Shown here piece by piece: positions 47,186 through 57,025 of a stretch of DNA of 64,000 nucleotides. Source of the DNA: Leptospira noumeaensis. Lineage in GTDB: Bacteria > Spirochaetota > Leptospiria > Leptospirales > Leptospiraceae. The stretch's first letter is position 1, and every line of letters begins with the position of its first letter. Under the pieces are notes generated by a model. It worked only from the letters and a program-made list of their open reading frames with translations. It ran no database searches and was not told the origin of the DNA. The position numbers and the translations under genes were made by a program. The DNA lies in the NCBI RefSeq assembly GCF_004770765.1, contig NZ_RQFK01000011.1, forward strand, positions 1 through 64,000, in the 5' to 3' direction.

Positions 47186-49192
47186 TCAATTCAAAAAGTA
47201 TCGTTGGATGTCCTGGAAGTGGTCGTTTTCTGGTTTCGGATTTATCTCTCGCGGTGTTTCTTCTTTATTTTGAGGGGAATCTTCATCAACCAATTCACTG
47301 AGATTAGATAAATCCGACAAAAATCGACTTACGGTTGTTAATTTATTTTTATCAGAAAAAACGGGAGAAGTCAAAAATAACCCTTGTTTGGCCCTTGTAA
47401 TCGCAACATAAAACAATCTTCTTTCTTCTTCTAAGTCTTGGGTGGTTTTTACACGAGAACTAGGCAAACTTCCTTCAACCACCTGCATAGTAAAAACATA
47501 TTCCCATTCCAGACCTTTGGCGGAATGAATGGTAGACAGTGTTAAAAACTCGTCTTCCTCTTTTTCTGGAACATTTGTATCCATTTTTTCTGTTGGATCA
47601 AGGGTTAAGTTTGCTAAATAATCAGACAAAATAGGAGAAGTTTTACTTAAAATTTTAAAAGACTCCAAATCCTGTTTTCTTCTATCAAAATCATCATACT
47701 CCTGTTCTAAAATAGGAAAATAATAAGAAAGCACATGTTCTACGATGGCCATACTATTTCCAAATTTTAAACAAACCTTTAGATTTTTGATTAAATTTTG
47801 AAACGATACTTTGGGAGAATCTGGAATTCCCAAAAAAAATGAAGATGAGGATTCAATTGATTCATACTGGAAGTGCCCTGATTCCAAATTTTTATAAAGA
47901 ACTTGCGCATATTTTTTACCAATATTTTTTTCGAGTAATAAAACTCGATTCCAAGAAAGTATATCCCTTGGGTTTTCTATGATACGGAGGTAAGCAAGCA
48001 TATCTTTTACATGTGCTAAATCTAAAAAACGTTTTCCTCCAAATTTACGAAAGGGTATGTTTTTGGCACTTAGTTTGACTTCAAGAAGATTAGAAATATA
48101 TCCCGCACGAAAAAGGACAGACATTTTAGATAAAGGAATATCTTTTTCATACAACTCTAAAATTTGATCACAAATCCAATTTGCTTCTTCCTCAGATGAT
48201 TCAAACTTTATGAGTTGGGGTTTTATTGGAATCATTTTGACTTGGGTCTGTTTAGTTTCGGCAACCAATTGTTTTTTATAGTTTTCTTTACTCTGTTCTA
48301 AAACGGCATTTGCCAAATCCAAAATAGTTTGTGTACTTCGATAATTCTTGGTTAGATGGATTGTTTTTGTGTTTGGGAAAATTTTAGGAAAATCCAACAT
48401 ATTATTCACATTGGCACCACGAAAACCATAAATACACTGAGCGTCATCGCCAACGACTAAGATGTTTCGGTGTTTGCTCGCAAGTAAACAAGCAATATGT
48501 GCTTGGATACGATTTGTATCCTGGTATTCATCTACTAAAATATATTGATACTGCAATCCGATTCGTTCGCGAATGGATTCTTGTTCCATCAAAATCTTTC
48601 TTGTGAAGTCTAATAAATCATCAAAGTCTAAAGAGTTATGTTTTAGTTTAAGTTCTGTAAATTTGTTTTTGATTTCCTGGATTTCTTTTATCAGCCCAAG
48701 AAACATAGGATAATCTTTTTGAATTACCTTTTCTAAAGAAATTTGTAAGTTAAAACAGGCAGAAAACATTTCTGCTAAAGTTTCCTTTTTGGGAAATCTG
48801 ACTTTTGAATCCTTGGAGACAATTTGATCCCTTGCCATTCCCACAAAACTTACGGAATCATCTTCATCCAAAATGGTAAAATTGGCATTCAGGGAAACAG
48901 CTAGGGAATATTTACGAAGGAATTTGTGGCAAAAGGAATGGAATGTACCACCTTGTACGGAAAACATTCTCGAATCAAGAAGGCCACTCGCACGACTGAT
49001 CATTTCTTTTGCAGCCCTTCTCGTAAAGGTAAGAAGGAGGAGGGAACTAGGATCGACTCCCGCCTGAACGAGAGCTGCCAATTTATGAACAATTGTGTTT
49101 GTTTTTCCGGTTCCAGCTCCAGCGACCACTAAGATGGGGCCAGGAGGGGACAGAATGACTGCCTTTTGGGCCTCGTTTAAATCCTCACTCAC
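47186..49192 (-). CDS. UvrD/PcrA-type superfamily 1 DNA helicase
   Basis: A protein of 668 residues from a GTG codon. Motif I VVAGAGTGKTNTIV, LLLLTFTRRAAKEM (Ia), YILVDEYQDTNRIQ (II), GDDAQCIYGFRGA (III), LTKNYRSTQ (IV), LSTIHSAKGLEWEYVF (V) and ERRLFYVAITRAKQGL (VI) are all present. It unwinds DNA 3' to 5' in repair or replication restart. It ends with a short charged tail. It is divergent from the REC-histidine-kinase gene. UvrD, PcrA and Rep cannot be told apart here. Confidence 0.92.
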   Translation of the reverse strand: MSEDLNEAQKAVILSPPGPILVVAGAGTGKTNTIVHKLAALVQAGVDPSSLLLLTFTRRAAKEMISRASGLLDSRMFSVQGGTFHSFCHKFLRKYSLAVSLNANFTILDEDDSVSFVGMARDQIVSKDSKVRFPKKETLAEMFSACFNLQISLEKVIQKDYPMFLGLIKEIQEIKNKFTELKLKHNSLDFDDLLDFTRKILMEQESIRERIGLQYQYILVDEYQDTNRIQAHIACLLASKHRNILVVGDDAQCIYGFRGANVNNMLDFPKIFPNTKTIHLTKNYRSTQTILDLANAVLEQSKENYKKQLVAETKQTQVKMIPIKPQLIKFESSEEEANWICDQILELYEKDIPLSKMSVLFRAGYISNLLEVKLSAKNIPFRKFGGKRFLDLAHVKDMLAYLRIIENPRDILSWNRVLLLEKNIGKKYAQVLYKNLESGHFQYESIESSSSFFLGIPDSPKVSFQNLIKNLKVCLKFGNSMAIVEHVLSYYFPILEQEYDDFDRRKQDLESFKILSKTSPILSDYLANLTLDPTEKMDTNVPEKEEDEFLTLSTIHSAKGLEWEYVFTMQVVEGSLPSSRVKTTQDLEEERRLFYVAITRAKQGLFLTSPVFSDKNKLTTVSRFLSDLSNLSELVDEDSPQNKEETPREINPKPENDHFQDIQRYFLN

Positions 49193-49220
49193 AATACAGA
49201 GATTTGTTGTATGGATTCTG

Positions 49221-49249
49221 TTGACAAACTCTAATTATTCTATTTGATA
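49221..49249 (+). promoter_or_regulatory. Sigma-70-like promoter for the REC-kinase gene
   Basis: TTGACA (49221-49226) is followed after 17 bases by TTGATA (49244-49249), in the 79-base gap between divergent genes. The start codon of the kinase gene is 22 bases further on. Confidence 0.45.
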
Positions 49250-49271
49250 GAGGAACCCGGTTTTAGAAAAT

Positions 49272-50363
49272 ATGACAGCAGTTGTGGGATCAGATAAAGA
49301 AACAGACGTTAAAAGAATCCTTGTCGTTGAGGATGAGAGGATCATTGCTATCAATATTTGTTCCACTCTGAAACAATATGGATATAATGCCACTTATGTT
49401 TCAGATGCAAACGATGCCATCGAACATATCGAAAATGAACATTTTGATTTGGTTCTTATGGATATTATGTTAAACGGTCCCATGGATGGAATCGAAATTG
49501 CTGCCATTATTAAAAAAACAAAAGAAATACCTGTTATCTACTTAACTGCTTATTCGGATGAAGCAACAATCAATAGGGCCAAAGCCACAGAGCCATTTGG
49601 ATATTTAATTAAACCGTTTAACAGCCGTGATTTGTATATTTCTGTGGAGATGGCTATTTATAAATCACAAGTCCAAAAACACATTCGCAATGTGGAGAGT
49701 AGGCTTGCGGAAAATCAAAAATGGGAAACCATTGCTCTTGTAGCTTCAGGAATTTCACATGAAGTGAATAACCCACTCACATCCATTTTGAATTTAGCAG
49801 ACTTAATTGCACTGGAAGCAAAAAAATTAGGAAACCAGTCTTTACAAGACAAATCCGCTAAAATTGCAGAAGAATCGGATCGAATTGCTAAAATCATAAA
49901 AAACCTAGTTTCCTATTCCCAATCCACTTCCTCACAATGGAACTATTCCAACTTGGGAAGTATCGCGAATGACACTCGTTCTTTCCTCCACCAATACTTT
50001 TTAAAAGAAGGAATCCAGTGTGAAATTGAACTAGGGGATGTTCCTTTAGCCTATTGCCAACCTCAGAAAATCAAACAAGTCCTATTGAATCTAATACAAG
50101 ATGCTAGGGTTCGAGTCAATACCAGAGAAGATACAATTGGTAGAAAAATAACTGTCATTTTAAAACAAGCGGAAGAAGAGGGAACTAGCCACATCCTGAT
50201 TCAAATCAAAGACAATGGGTCGGAGGATTTGATGAAGGGAATTTCACAAATGAACTCTCTCGAAGTCACAAAAAGTATCATCACAGAACATAAAGGAAAA
50301 ATGTACCGAGACGAAAGTCTATCGTCTTGGTTTTTTACCTTACCCATCATCAAGCCACTATAA
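49272..50363 (+). CDS. Response-regulator/histidine-kinase hybrid with a decayed ATP-binding domain
   Basis: A protein of 363 residues. An N-terminal receiver domain is intact (acidic ED at 20-21, phosphoacceptor Asp64 in LVLMDIMLNG, Thr92, Lys114). A HisKA dimerisation domain has His163 in GISHEVNNPLT. The C-terminal HATPase part is short: N-box is LLNLIQDARV with Asp277 where Asn is usual, the G1-like piece is IKDNGSEDL, and the later GTGLGL loop is replaced by QMNSLEVTKS. It may therefore be a phosphotransfer or allosteric device rather than an active kinase. No membrane helix. Confidence 0.85.
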   Translation: MTAVVGSDKETDVKRILVVEDERIIAINICSTLKQYGYNATYVSDANDAIEHIENEHFDLVLMDIMLNGPMDGIEIAAIIKKTKEIPVIYLTAYSDEATINRAKATEPFGYLIKPFNSRDLYISVEMAIYKSQVQKHIRNVESRLAENQKWETIALVASGISHEVNNPLTSILNLADLIALEAKKLGNQSLQDKSAKIAEESDRIAKIIKNLVSYSQSTSSQWNYSNLGSIANDTRSFLHQYFLKEGIQCEIELGDVPLAYCQPQKIKQVLLNLIQDARVRVNTREDTIGRKITVILKQAEEEGTSHILIQIKDNGSEDLMKGISQMNSLEVTKSIITEHKGKMYRDESLSSWFFTLPIIKPL

Positions 50364-50370
50364 CAGTGGT

Positions 50371-50721
50371 TTAATGTTTTCCCAAAACTAGTGGTTTGGA
50401 AAAACGGGGTGCCTCTTCTAGTAATTTAAAAAATAAATCGATCCGACTGGAGTGTAACATCCAATTGTCTTCCAAAAATAGGCCAGCGAGAAAAAAATTA
50501 AAATCTTTATAATATGAAAACGAAGTCTGCGGATTTTTTGTGAAGTCAAGAAGGATGGCCAAGGCCAAACGATTGGCACTTTCGTCTGGGCCAAACCCTT
50601 CCATAGGAATTTGAATCGAAGGTTCAGGAACCAGGAAGTTATGTTCGATGTTTCCCTCTTTGACTTTGAGATTGTAACGCAAAGTGCCAGGAACACGTTC
50701 CCCAGAGTAGGTTTTTGCCAT
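50371..50721 (-). CDS. Hypothetical protein, possible DUF6166-like
   Basis: A protein of 116 residues without signal peptide. PMEGFGPDESANRLALAILLDFT resembles the 'GsGpaqLALAiLld' pattern of small DUF6166-like proteins, and YYKDFNFFLAGLFLEDNW follows. No catalytic motif is apparent. It converges with the REC-kinase gene (seven-base gap) and is divergent from lptD with a 173-base gap. Function unknown. Confidence 0.65.
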   Translation of the reverse strand: MAKTYSGERVPGTLRYNLKVKEGNIEHNFLVPEPSIQIPMEGFGPDESANRLALAILLDFTKNPQTSFSYYKDFNFFLAGLFLEDNWMLHSSRIDLFFKLLEEAPRFSKPLVLGKH

Positions 50722-50875
50722 TCAAAACTCCCTGATGCCCAAAGTTTGAGCCATTTGATTATGTCCATTACAGGAATAGTTAAGCAACCTCTTTTTCGGG
50801 TAAAATACAAGATTCTGGATCGAAATTCGTCCTGGTTTTCCATTGATTTTTTCGACCGGTGTAAAACTCTCGTTC

Positions 50876-50881
50876 TATACT
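50876..50881 (+). promoter_or_regulatory. Possible -10 box just before lptD
   Basis: TATACT lies 13 bases before the GTG at 50895, and TCGACC is 18 bases upstream. The GTG has no ribosome site, so an almost leaderless transcript is possible. Nothing else clear is seen in 50722-50894. Confidence 0.3.
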
Positions 50882-50894
50882 TTCAAAGCCCGCT

Positions 50895-53852
50895 GTGCAA
50901 AAATCCATTCGTTTCCTTATATTATTTTATGGTTTTCTCTTCGGAATGGAAATTCTGGCGCAGGATATCAATGGGATCAAACTCCTATTTCCCGAGGCCC
51001 AAGGATCTGGGAAAAATTCACAAGACGAAGAAAAAAAACAAACAACCGCCCAAGTCCAAAGAGGACTGGTTCGCAAATCAGTGGATGCCATGTCGGATCG
51101 CGAGGTGGAAGACAACCTTCGTAATTTAGGACTGAGTCCTTCTGGAACTATTTATACAAAACGAGAAAGACTGAGAGAAGCTCTTGTTCCCGAAGAGGAA
51201 CAAACGTTAACACCCGAATCATTACTCAATTCGCAACCCAAAAAAGGGCCTCCCATCCAAATTCAAAATGCAGCAGAAGGCCAATTATTAAATATCGATA
51301 AAACCAAAGGTGGTGTTCTTGTTCTTCGGGGAAAAGTTCGTTTAAAAATCAAATCGGGTGAACTGGTTGCAGACTCCGTTTCCATTGATGCGACTAGACA
51401 AGAAATTTATGCAGAGGGTGGAGTGGAATACAAAGACGGTAATGCCAAAGTCAATGGCGACCGAATGATTTATGATTTAAAAATCAATCAAGGCGTAGTT
51501 TATAATTCCAAACTCAGCATGTTCCCATCTCACTTTATTGGGCAAAAATTAAAACGTTTGGATGAAAAAAGATACCTTTTAGAGATGGGATACTTTACTG
51601 CTTGTAATGCGGAACTACCCCATGAATCCTTTCAAGCCTCGAAAATTTTCATTCATGATGATAAGTCAGTCGTAGCCTACAGTGTTTCCTACAAAGTAGG
51701 TGGAACTTATATGGCTTGGCTTCCATTTTTATATAATTCCGAATCAGGGAATGGAGTCACAACACAAATAGGTAAAAACAATACCCAAGGTTGGTTTTGG
51801 CAAAACTCATACCAATGGTCTGATTCTTATCCCAATAGTATCTTTCTAGCAAACGGTTATAAATTTAGATTTGATATGTATGAAAAAACGGGACAAGCGG
51901 CTCAGTTAGAAATGTGGAAATTATCCCCATTTTTAAATTACAATATTAATCTTGGTTATGCAAATTATAAAAATAACGCAATCACACCTGTTTACGAAGA
52001 TCGTTTTAAAGATTATGGAATTGGGAATGTAGCCACCACAAATAATGTAGATCGCGGAGAGTTGTTTCCTAATACAAACTTACCATACCGCAATACGGGC
52101 GTTAACTATGACCCATGGTGGAAAACCGACATTCGTTTGAATGCTAAATTCAACGACTTTGCAAAAGACTATACAAGAAACGTGCAGTTACAATACGAAA
52201 ACTATAGTAATCGAAATTTTGATTATGAATTTGGAAACAGATACCAACCATCCAATTCATTACAGTCACTTTACACATACCGAGATGTAAGGTTTGGACT
52301 CATCCGTAATTTACTGAACTGGAACTTAAGTTATACAGAAAACCGAGGAGATTTGAGTGTTGGATTTGCAATGAGCAGAACTCTGGTTTATCAAATCCAA
52401 GCTAACCAGTACTTTGCGGCGCAAGATACATTACCTGCGGTAACCATTAGAAACTCAAGTAATATCGGACTTGTTCCTGGAACTAGTAGTCCAATCTATT
52501 GGGACTTACTTTTTCAAACCAATATCAATCGTATTTACGGCGTTCCCCAACAAAAAACCAATCCAACAACAGGGGTGGTGGATCCAAGAAGCCAATACCA
52601 AGATTTTGTTTTACGCTCACAAACCAACGTAATTGGGGAAACGGGATTTCGTTCTCCCATTGCTATGGGTGCTTATATGTCCTTTACACCTTCGGTTTAT
52701 GTAGGTGCCACCAAACAAACTGTGGAATACCCCGGTTCTGGAAATGAATTAAATAGTCCGGATCGGGACATTAACAAGGCTTATGCAACCATGTTAAAAC
52801 AACAATCCTACCAGTATGTCCGTCAGGCACACACTGTAAGAATGGGAATTCCGGAAATATTTTTATCCACAACATACCGTCGTTTAGATGCCGACAAAGC
52901 AGAGGCAAAAGATCCAATCCTTGGGAATTTGCGTCAACATGAAGCTGAATTTGCCTTAGAAAGTTATGCTCTGAATGATTGGGATGTTTCTGTAAGAACC
53001 ATCCGTGATTTACGACAATTTTCTTCTGCTTACAATCCTGGACTTACCAATATGCAGAGATGGTATTATACTGTTGTGAGAATAGGTGGATTTTTTGATT
53101 TTGTAGACGGATTTACAACGCGAAGACCAAGTCTTCTAGAGAGAAAACGAAATTTTTATTCTGGTGTATTTATTAACAATGATTACGTCCACCACACTCC
53201 GCAAAACCGCTCGCTTTCCAATAACTTAACAGTTTCGTATAAAATGGGTGGATTTTCTTGGCCTATCATTCGAGCCTTTCGTAGTTTAGAAATTGGATCT
53301 ACTTGGTATCATGTTTACAAAGATACGTATTTAGACAGTTATCGATTTTTCTTTAAAACAGATGTAAAAGTCACAAGGTATTCTGGACTGGAATTAGAAC
53401 TCGACTCCCGAGTCACAGAACCTTGGCGTTTGACTGCCCTGGCACAAGGGCAATTTTATGCAATGAATACAAGTCCCGAATTGTATACTTCACAAACAGG
53501 AACTAACTATGACCAAACGACTATTTGGGAAGATTTAGCAGCGGGAACTGGGGCTCAAGGTCAAACACAAAGACAAAAAACTGTTTTTAATATCAACCGC
53601 TTTATGATGACTTTAAAATTAGATCTCCATAACTGGGAATATCGTTTAGGTTACAGTATGAACTTACGAGCGCTACCAGGAGGTCTTACTTTGAACAACC
53701 AATTGACTTTTTACGACCAATCAGTATACTTTTCAGTAAACTTAACCAACTTCAGTTTTGGAGATTCTGCTTCGGCACAGGCGACTCGTGTTCGATTGTA
53801 TAGATTCCGAAAACGTCCTCTTGATGGAACGTCCACTGACTTAACGGAATAA
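50895..53852 (+). CDS. lptD: LptD/OstA-type LPS-assembly outer-membrane protein
   Basis: A protein of 985 residues from a GTG. Signal peptide residues 1-22 (FYGFLFGMEILA), a polar region, a short helix-turn-helix-like stretch at about 65-97, then an OstA/LptA-like jellyroll (about 115-250; GVLVLRGKVRLKIKSGELV, DSVSIDATRQEIYAEGGVEY). The remaining 700 residues are beta-barrel text typical of LptD, with many aromatic-ended strands. It inserts LPS into the outer leaflet. The two-cysteine pairs of E. coli LptD are not evident. The stop is followed after 14 bases by the sugar transferase gene. Confidence 0.88.
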   Translation: MQKSIRFLILFYGFLFGMEILAQDINGIKLLFPEAQGSGKNSQDEEKKQTTAQVQRGLVRKSVDAMSDREVEDNLRNLGLSPSGTIYTKRERLREALVPEEEQTLTPESLLNSQPKKGPPIQIQNAAEGQLLNIDKTKGGVLVLRGKVRLKIKSGELVADSVSIDATRQEIYAEGGVEYKDGNAKVNGDRMIYDLKINQGVVYNSKLSMFPSHFIGQKLKRLDEKRYLLEMGYFTACNAELPHESFQASKIFIHDDKSVVAYSVSYKVGGTYMAWLPFLYNSESGNGVTTQIGKNNTQGWFWQNSYQWSDSYPNSIFLANGYKFRFDMYEKTGQAAQLEMWKLSPFLNYNINLGYANYKNNAITPVYEDRFKDYGIGNVATTNNVDRGELFPNTNLPYRNTGVNYDPWWKTDIRLNAKFNDFAKDYTRNVQLQYENYSNRNFDYEFGNRYQPSNSLQSLYTYRDVRFGLIRNLLNWNLSYTENRGDLSVGFAMSRTLVYQIQANQYFAAQDTLPAVTIRNSSNIGLVPGTSSPIYWDLLFQTNINRIYGVPQQKTNPTTGVVDPRSQYQDFVLRSQTNVIGETGFRSPIAMGAYMSFTPSVYVGATKQTVEYPGSGNELNSPDRDINKAYATMLKQQSYQYVRQAHTVRMGIPEIFLSTTYRRLDADKAEAKDPILGNLRQHEAEFALESYALNDWDVSVRTIRDLRQFSSAYNPGLTNMQRWYYTVVRIGGFFDFVDGFTTRRPSLLERKRNFYSGVFINNDYVHHTPQNRSLSNNLTVSYKMGGFSWPIIRAFRSLEIGSTWYHVYKDTYLDSYRFFFKTDVKVTRYSGLELELDSRVTEPWRLTALAQGQFYAMNTSPELYTSQTGTNYDQTTIWEDLAAGTGAQGQTQRQKTVFNINRFMMTLKLDLHNWEYRLGYSMNLRALPGGLTLNNQLTFYDQSVYFSVNLTNFSFGDSASAQATRVRLYRFRKRPLDGTSTDLTE

Positions 53853-53866
53853 CTTTAGAGCTTAAA

Positions 53867-55267
53867 ATGTTAAAAGAAAGAAGCCAATCCTTCAAACTGC
53901 TTTTCCTAGTGACAGACTTTTTCATTGCGCTTACAAGTTTTGTCATAGCCTATGTGATTCGTTATTATCTATCTCCTGATTCTACATTTCAAATCCAAAC
54001 AATCGAACCTTTTAACTATTTGATTTTAGGGGTTGTGCTTGGTTTTTCACAAGTTTTGGCATTTCTATCGATTGATTTATACCATCCAAGAAGGGGTTTA
54101 TCATTTTCAGATGAACTCTTTGCCATCATCACTGGAGTCATCTTAAACTTACTTGTAGTGTTATCTCTATTATTCTTCTTTCGAGGGGAAAGTTTTTCCA
54201 GGCTTGTGATTGGTTACTTTGCAGTTTGTACAGTAATTCTTACTTCTTTTTCTCACTTTGTATTACGATCTTTGATGCAGTATTTACGAAGCAAAGGGTT
54301 CAATCTAAAATCGGTTCTCATTATTGGAACAGGTAAGTCTGCTAGTAACTTCTCAGAAACTCTTAGGAGACATTCCATTTACGGCTATACGGTCAAAGGA
54401 TTTGTTGCTGGGAAAAAGAATTTATCTTCTAAAAAACTTCATACTGTCACCACGACAGGAAAATTGGAGTCTTATGTAGAAGAAAACAATATCGATCTAA
54501 TTGTTTATGCACTTTCCCACGAAGAAGGAGATTCCTTAAAAGAAGTTATAGACATTGCTGACTTTCATGGAATCGATTTAAAGGTAATTCCTAGTTACGA
54601 AGAAATCGTCACTGCCAAGGGAAGAGTGGAAGTATTAGATGGAATCCCAATCATTTCCATTCGCAACATCCCGCTACGATTGGGATATAATTTAGTTCTC
54701 AAAAGAAGTTTTGATATTCTATTTTCTCTATTTTTTATCCTGCTTTTTAGCCCCTTTTATCTTTTGATTGCCTTACTTGTAAAATTAACAAGTAAGGGGC
54801 CTGTTTTTTACAAACAAGAACGTGTGGGTTTAGACAACAAAGTATTTGGAATGATTAAATTTCGATCCATGGTTGTTCAGGCTAAAGAAAAATCAGATAC
54901 ACTTTGGACTGTAAAAGATGACCCACGTGTCACTGCCGTTGGGGCCGTATTACGAAAGTTATCTTTAGATGAAACACCACAGTTTTTTAATGTATTACTC
55001 GGGGACATGTCTGTTGTGGGGCCAAGACCAGAACGTCCTTTTTATGTAGAAAAATTTAGAAACGAACACCAACAATATATGAGACGCCATGCAGCAAAAG
55101 CGGGAATTACAGGTTGGGCACAGGTGCAAGGTTTTCGTGGAGACACTTCCATCGAAAAACGCATCGAAGCAGATATTTTTTATATCGAAAACTGGTCACT
55201 CCTTCTGGATATCAAAATCATTTTACTCACACCCCTAAAAACAATTATAGATAGGAACGCATACTGA
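53867..55267 (+). CDS. Undecaprenyl-phosphate sugar phosphotransferase (WbaP/WcaJ type)
   Basis: A protein of 466 residues. Four membrane helices near the N-terminus (about 13-130), a nucleotide-binding-like middle domain (VLIIGTGKSASNFSETLRR), another membrane helix near 280, then the bacterial sugar transferase domain: KGPVFYKQERVGLDNKVFGMIKFRSM, LRKLSLDETPQFFNVLLGDMSVVGPRPERP, AKAGITGWAQVQGFRGDT. It starts glycan assembly on undecaprenyl phosphate. It follows lptD closely, so envelope glycan initiation and LPS export may be co-transcribed. Confidence 0.92.
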   Translation: MLKERSQSFKLLFLVTDFFIALTSFVIAYVIRYYLSPDSTFQIQTIEPFNYLILGVVLGFSQVLAFLSIDLYHPRRGLSFSDELFAIITGVILNLLVVLSLLFFFRGESFSRLVIGYFAVCTVILTSFSHFVLRSLMQYLRSKGFNLKSVLIIGTGKSASNFSETLRRHSIYGYTVKGFVAGKKNLSSKKLHTVTTTGKLESYVEENNIDLIVYALSHEEGDSLKEVIDIADFHGIDLKVIPSYEEIVTAKGRVEVLDGIPIISIRNIPLRLGYNLVLKRSFDILFSLFFILLFSPFYLLIALLVKLTSKGPVFYKQERVGLDNKVFGMIKFRSMVVQAKEKSDTLWTVKDDPRVTAVGAVLRKLSLDETPQFFNVLLGDMSVVGPRPERPFYVEKFRNEHQQYMRRHAAKAGITGWAQVQGFRGDTSIEKRIEADIFYIENWSLLLDIKIILLTPLKTIIDRNAY

Positions 55268-55276
55268 GGAAAACTT

Positions 55277-55561
55277 ATGGATGAAAAAGAATTAAAAAAC
55301 ATTGCCCACTTGGCAAAACTGAACATTGAAGAAAAGGAAGTTTCCTCTATGTTAGGTGATTTTTCTCGGATTGTACAATACGTGGACGAAATCAAAAACC
55401 TTGATACGTCTAGTGTAGGTGATGATGAAATTTATGAACAAATCTTTTATGAACTAAGAAAAGACTTAGCTGAAAACGGTTTAAAAAGAGATGATTTAGC
55501 AAAAATTGCACCATCCTATGAAAATGGATATGTTGTGGTTCCCAAGGTAATTGAAACATGA
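55277..55561 (+). CDS. gatC: Asp/Glu-tRNA amidotransferase subunit C
   Basis: A protein of 94 residues. Its [18 protein letters not shown] and [19 protein letters not shown] match GatC, the small belt-like subunit that holds GatA and GatB together. AGGA lies seven bases before the ATG, and the stop overlaps gatA (ATGA). No gatB is in this window. Confidence 0.93.
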   Translation: MDEKELKNIAHLAKLNIEEKEVSSMLGDFSRIVQYVDEIKNLDTSSVGDDEIYEQIFYELRKDLAENGLKRDDLAKIAPSYENGYVVVPKVIET

Positions 55562-57024
55562 AAGATTTAATATTTCTAACTTATTCCGAAATCAAATCCC
55601 AACTTAATGATGGTTCTTTAAAATCAAAAGATTTGGTTTCTGCTTATCTCAAACGAATCGAAGGTGTTGATTCAAAAGTAAAAGCATTCCTGGAAGTAAA
55701 CAAAGATCACATCCTAAAACAAGCTGAAGAAAGTGATAGTAGAAGAAAGTCTGGAAAATTACTTTCTGAATTTGATGGAATTCCCATTGGAATTAAAGAC
55801 AATATTTGTATCACAGGCGAAATTACATCTTGTTCATCAAAAATTTTAGAAAATTTTCGTTCCCCCTATGATGCATCCGTAATCCAAAAACTAAAAAACA
55901 AAGGTTTTGTTTTATTTCCAAGACTCAATATGGATGAATTTGCCATGGGGTCTTCAACAGAAAATAGTGCATTCCAAACTACCAAAAATCCATTTGATAC
56001 AACTCGCATTCCTGGAGGATCTAGCGGTGGTTCGGCGGCGGCAGTAGCAGCATCGATGTTACCAGTTTCTCTAGGTTCTGATACTGGGGGATCCATTCGC
56101 CAACCGGCTTCTCTTTGCGGAATTTGGGGTTTAAAACCTACTTACGGACGTGTGTCTCGGTATGGACTCATTGCGTATGCATCAAGCCTTGACCAAATTG
56201 GTCCTTTTTCCAATGATTTACAAGGGATTGCTGATTTATTAGAAATCATTTCAGGTCTTGATCAGAAAGACCAAACCACAGCCAAAGTCAATCCATTTGA
56301 AGCCAATTCGGTTTCCACTGTTGATTGGAAAGGCAAACGAATCGGTGTGATGAAATCAGAAGAGTTTAATTTCTCACCAGATGTAAACAAACGTTATACG
56401 GATCTTTTAAAAGAATTAGAATCCAAAGGAGCCACCTTAGTTCCCCTTGATTTTTCACTCCTAAAATATGCAATTCCCGTTTATTATTTAATTGCTACTG
56501 CGGAATGTTCTTCGAACCTCAGCCGGTTTGATGGAATTCGTTACGGATTACGTAAGGAAGGAAGTGGAAAATTGGATGATCTGTATTCTGAATCCAGAAC
56601 CCAAGGTTTTGGCCCTGAAGTCAAACGCCGAATTTTACTCGGAACTTTTTCATTAAGTTCAGGTTATTACGATGCTTATTACGGAAAAGCCCAGAAAGCA
56701 CGAGTTCTCATCCGCAAACAATATGCAGAATTTTTTAAGTCGGTTGATATCATTTTCCAACCTACATCACCTACAACAGCATTCAAGGTAGGTGAAAAAA
56801 CTAAAGATCCAATCCAAATGTACCAAGCAGATATCCTAACCACTTCTGTCAATTTAGCAGGAGTTCCTGCTATCAGTTGTCCTGCTGGTCTGGATTCTGC
56901 TGGACTTCCGATTGGATTACAAATCACTTCCTCACACTTTGATGAATCAAAACTTTTAAGTTATGCAAAATCTGTTTCTGAATTAGAAATTACAAAATTG
57001 CCACTTCCAAACGAGATCACTTAA
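55558..57024 (+). CDS. gatA: Asp/Glu-tRNA amidotransferase subunit A
   Basis: An amidase of 488 residues with the Ser-cisSer-Lys triad: [13 protein letters not shown] (Lys), [33 protein letters not shown] (the two serines), and the following [18 protein letters not shown]. It releases ammonia from glutamine to amidate mischarged tRNA. It shares four bases with gatC and is followed one base later by hisF. Confidence 0.96.
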   Translation: MKDLIFLTYSEIKSQLNDGSLKSKDLVSAYLKRIEGVDSKVKAFLEVNKDHILKQAEESDSRRKSGKLLSEFDGIPIGIKDNICITGEITSCSSKILENFRSPYDASVIQKLKNKGFVLFPRLNMDEFAMGSSTENSAFQTTKNPFDTTRIPGGSSGGSAAAVAASMLPVSLGSDTGGSIRQPASLCGIWGLKPTYGRVSRYGLIAYASSLDQIGPFSNDLQGIADLLEIISGLDQKDQTTAKVNPFEANSVSTVDWKGKRIGVMKSEEFNFSPDVNKRYTDLLKELESKGATLVPLDFSLLKYAIPVYYLIATAECSSNLSRFDGIRYGLRKEGSGKLDDLYSESRTQGFGPEVKRRILLGTFSLSSGYYDAYYGKAQKARVLIRKQYAEFFKSVDIIFQPTSPTTAFKVGEKTKDPIQMYQADILTTSVNLAGVPAISCPAGLDSAGLPIGLQITSSHFDESKLLSYAKSVSELEITKLPLPNEIT

Positions 57025-57025
57025 A

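Noticed and set aside
50356..50370. CCACT-ATAAC-AGTGG dyad after the REC-kinase gene
   Set aside because: Only five pairs, overlaps the stop region and has no T-run; too weak for a terminator call.
50611..51129. Open frame of 172 codons on the plus strand before and into lptD
   Set aside because: Overlaps the start of lptD and the minus-strand hypothetical gene in another frame; composition is unlike a protein.
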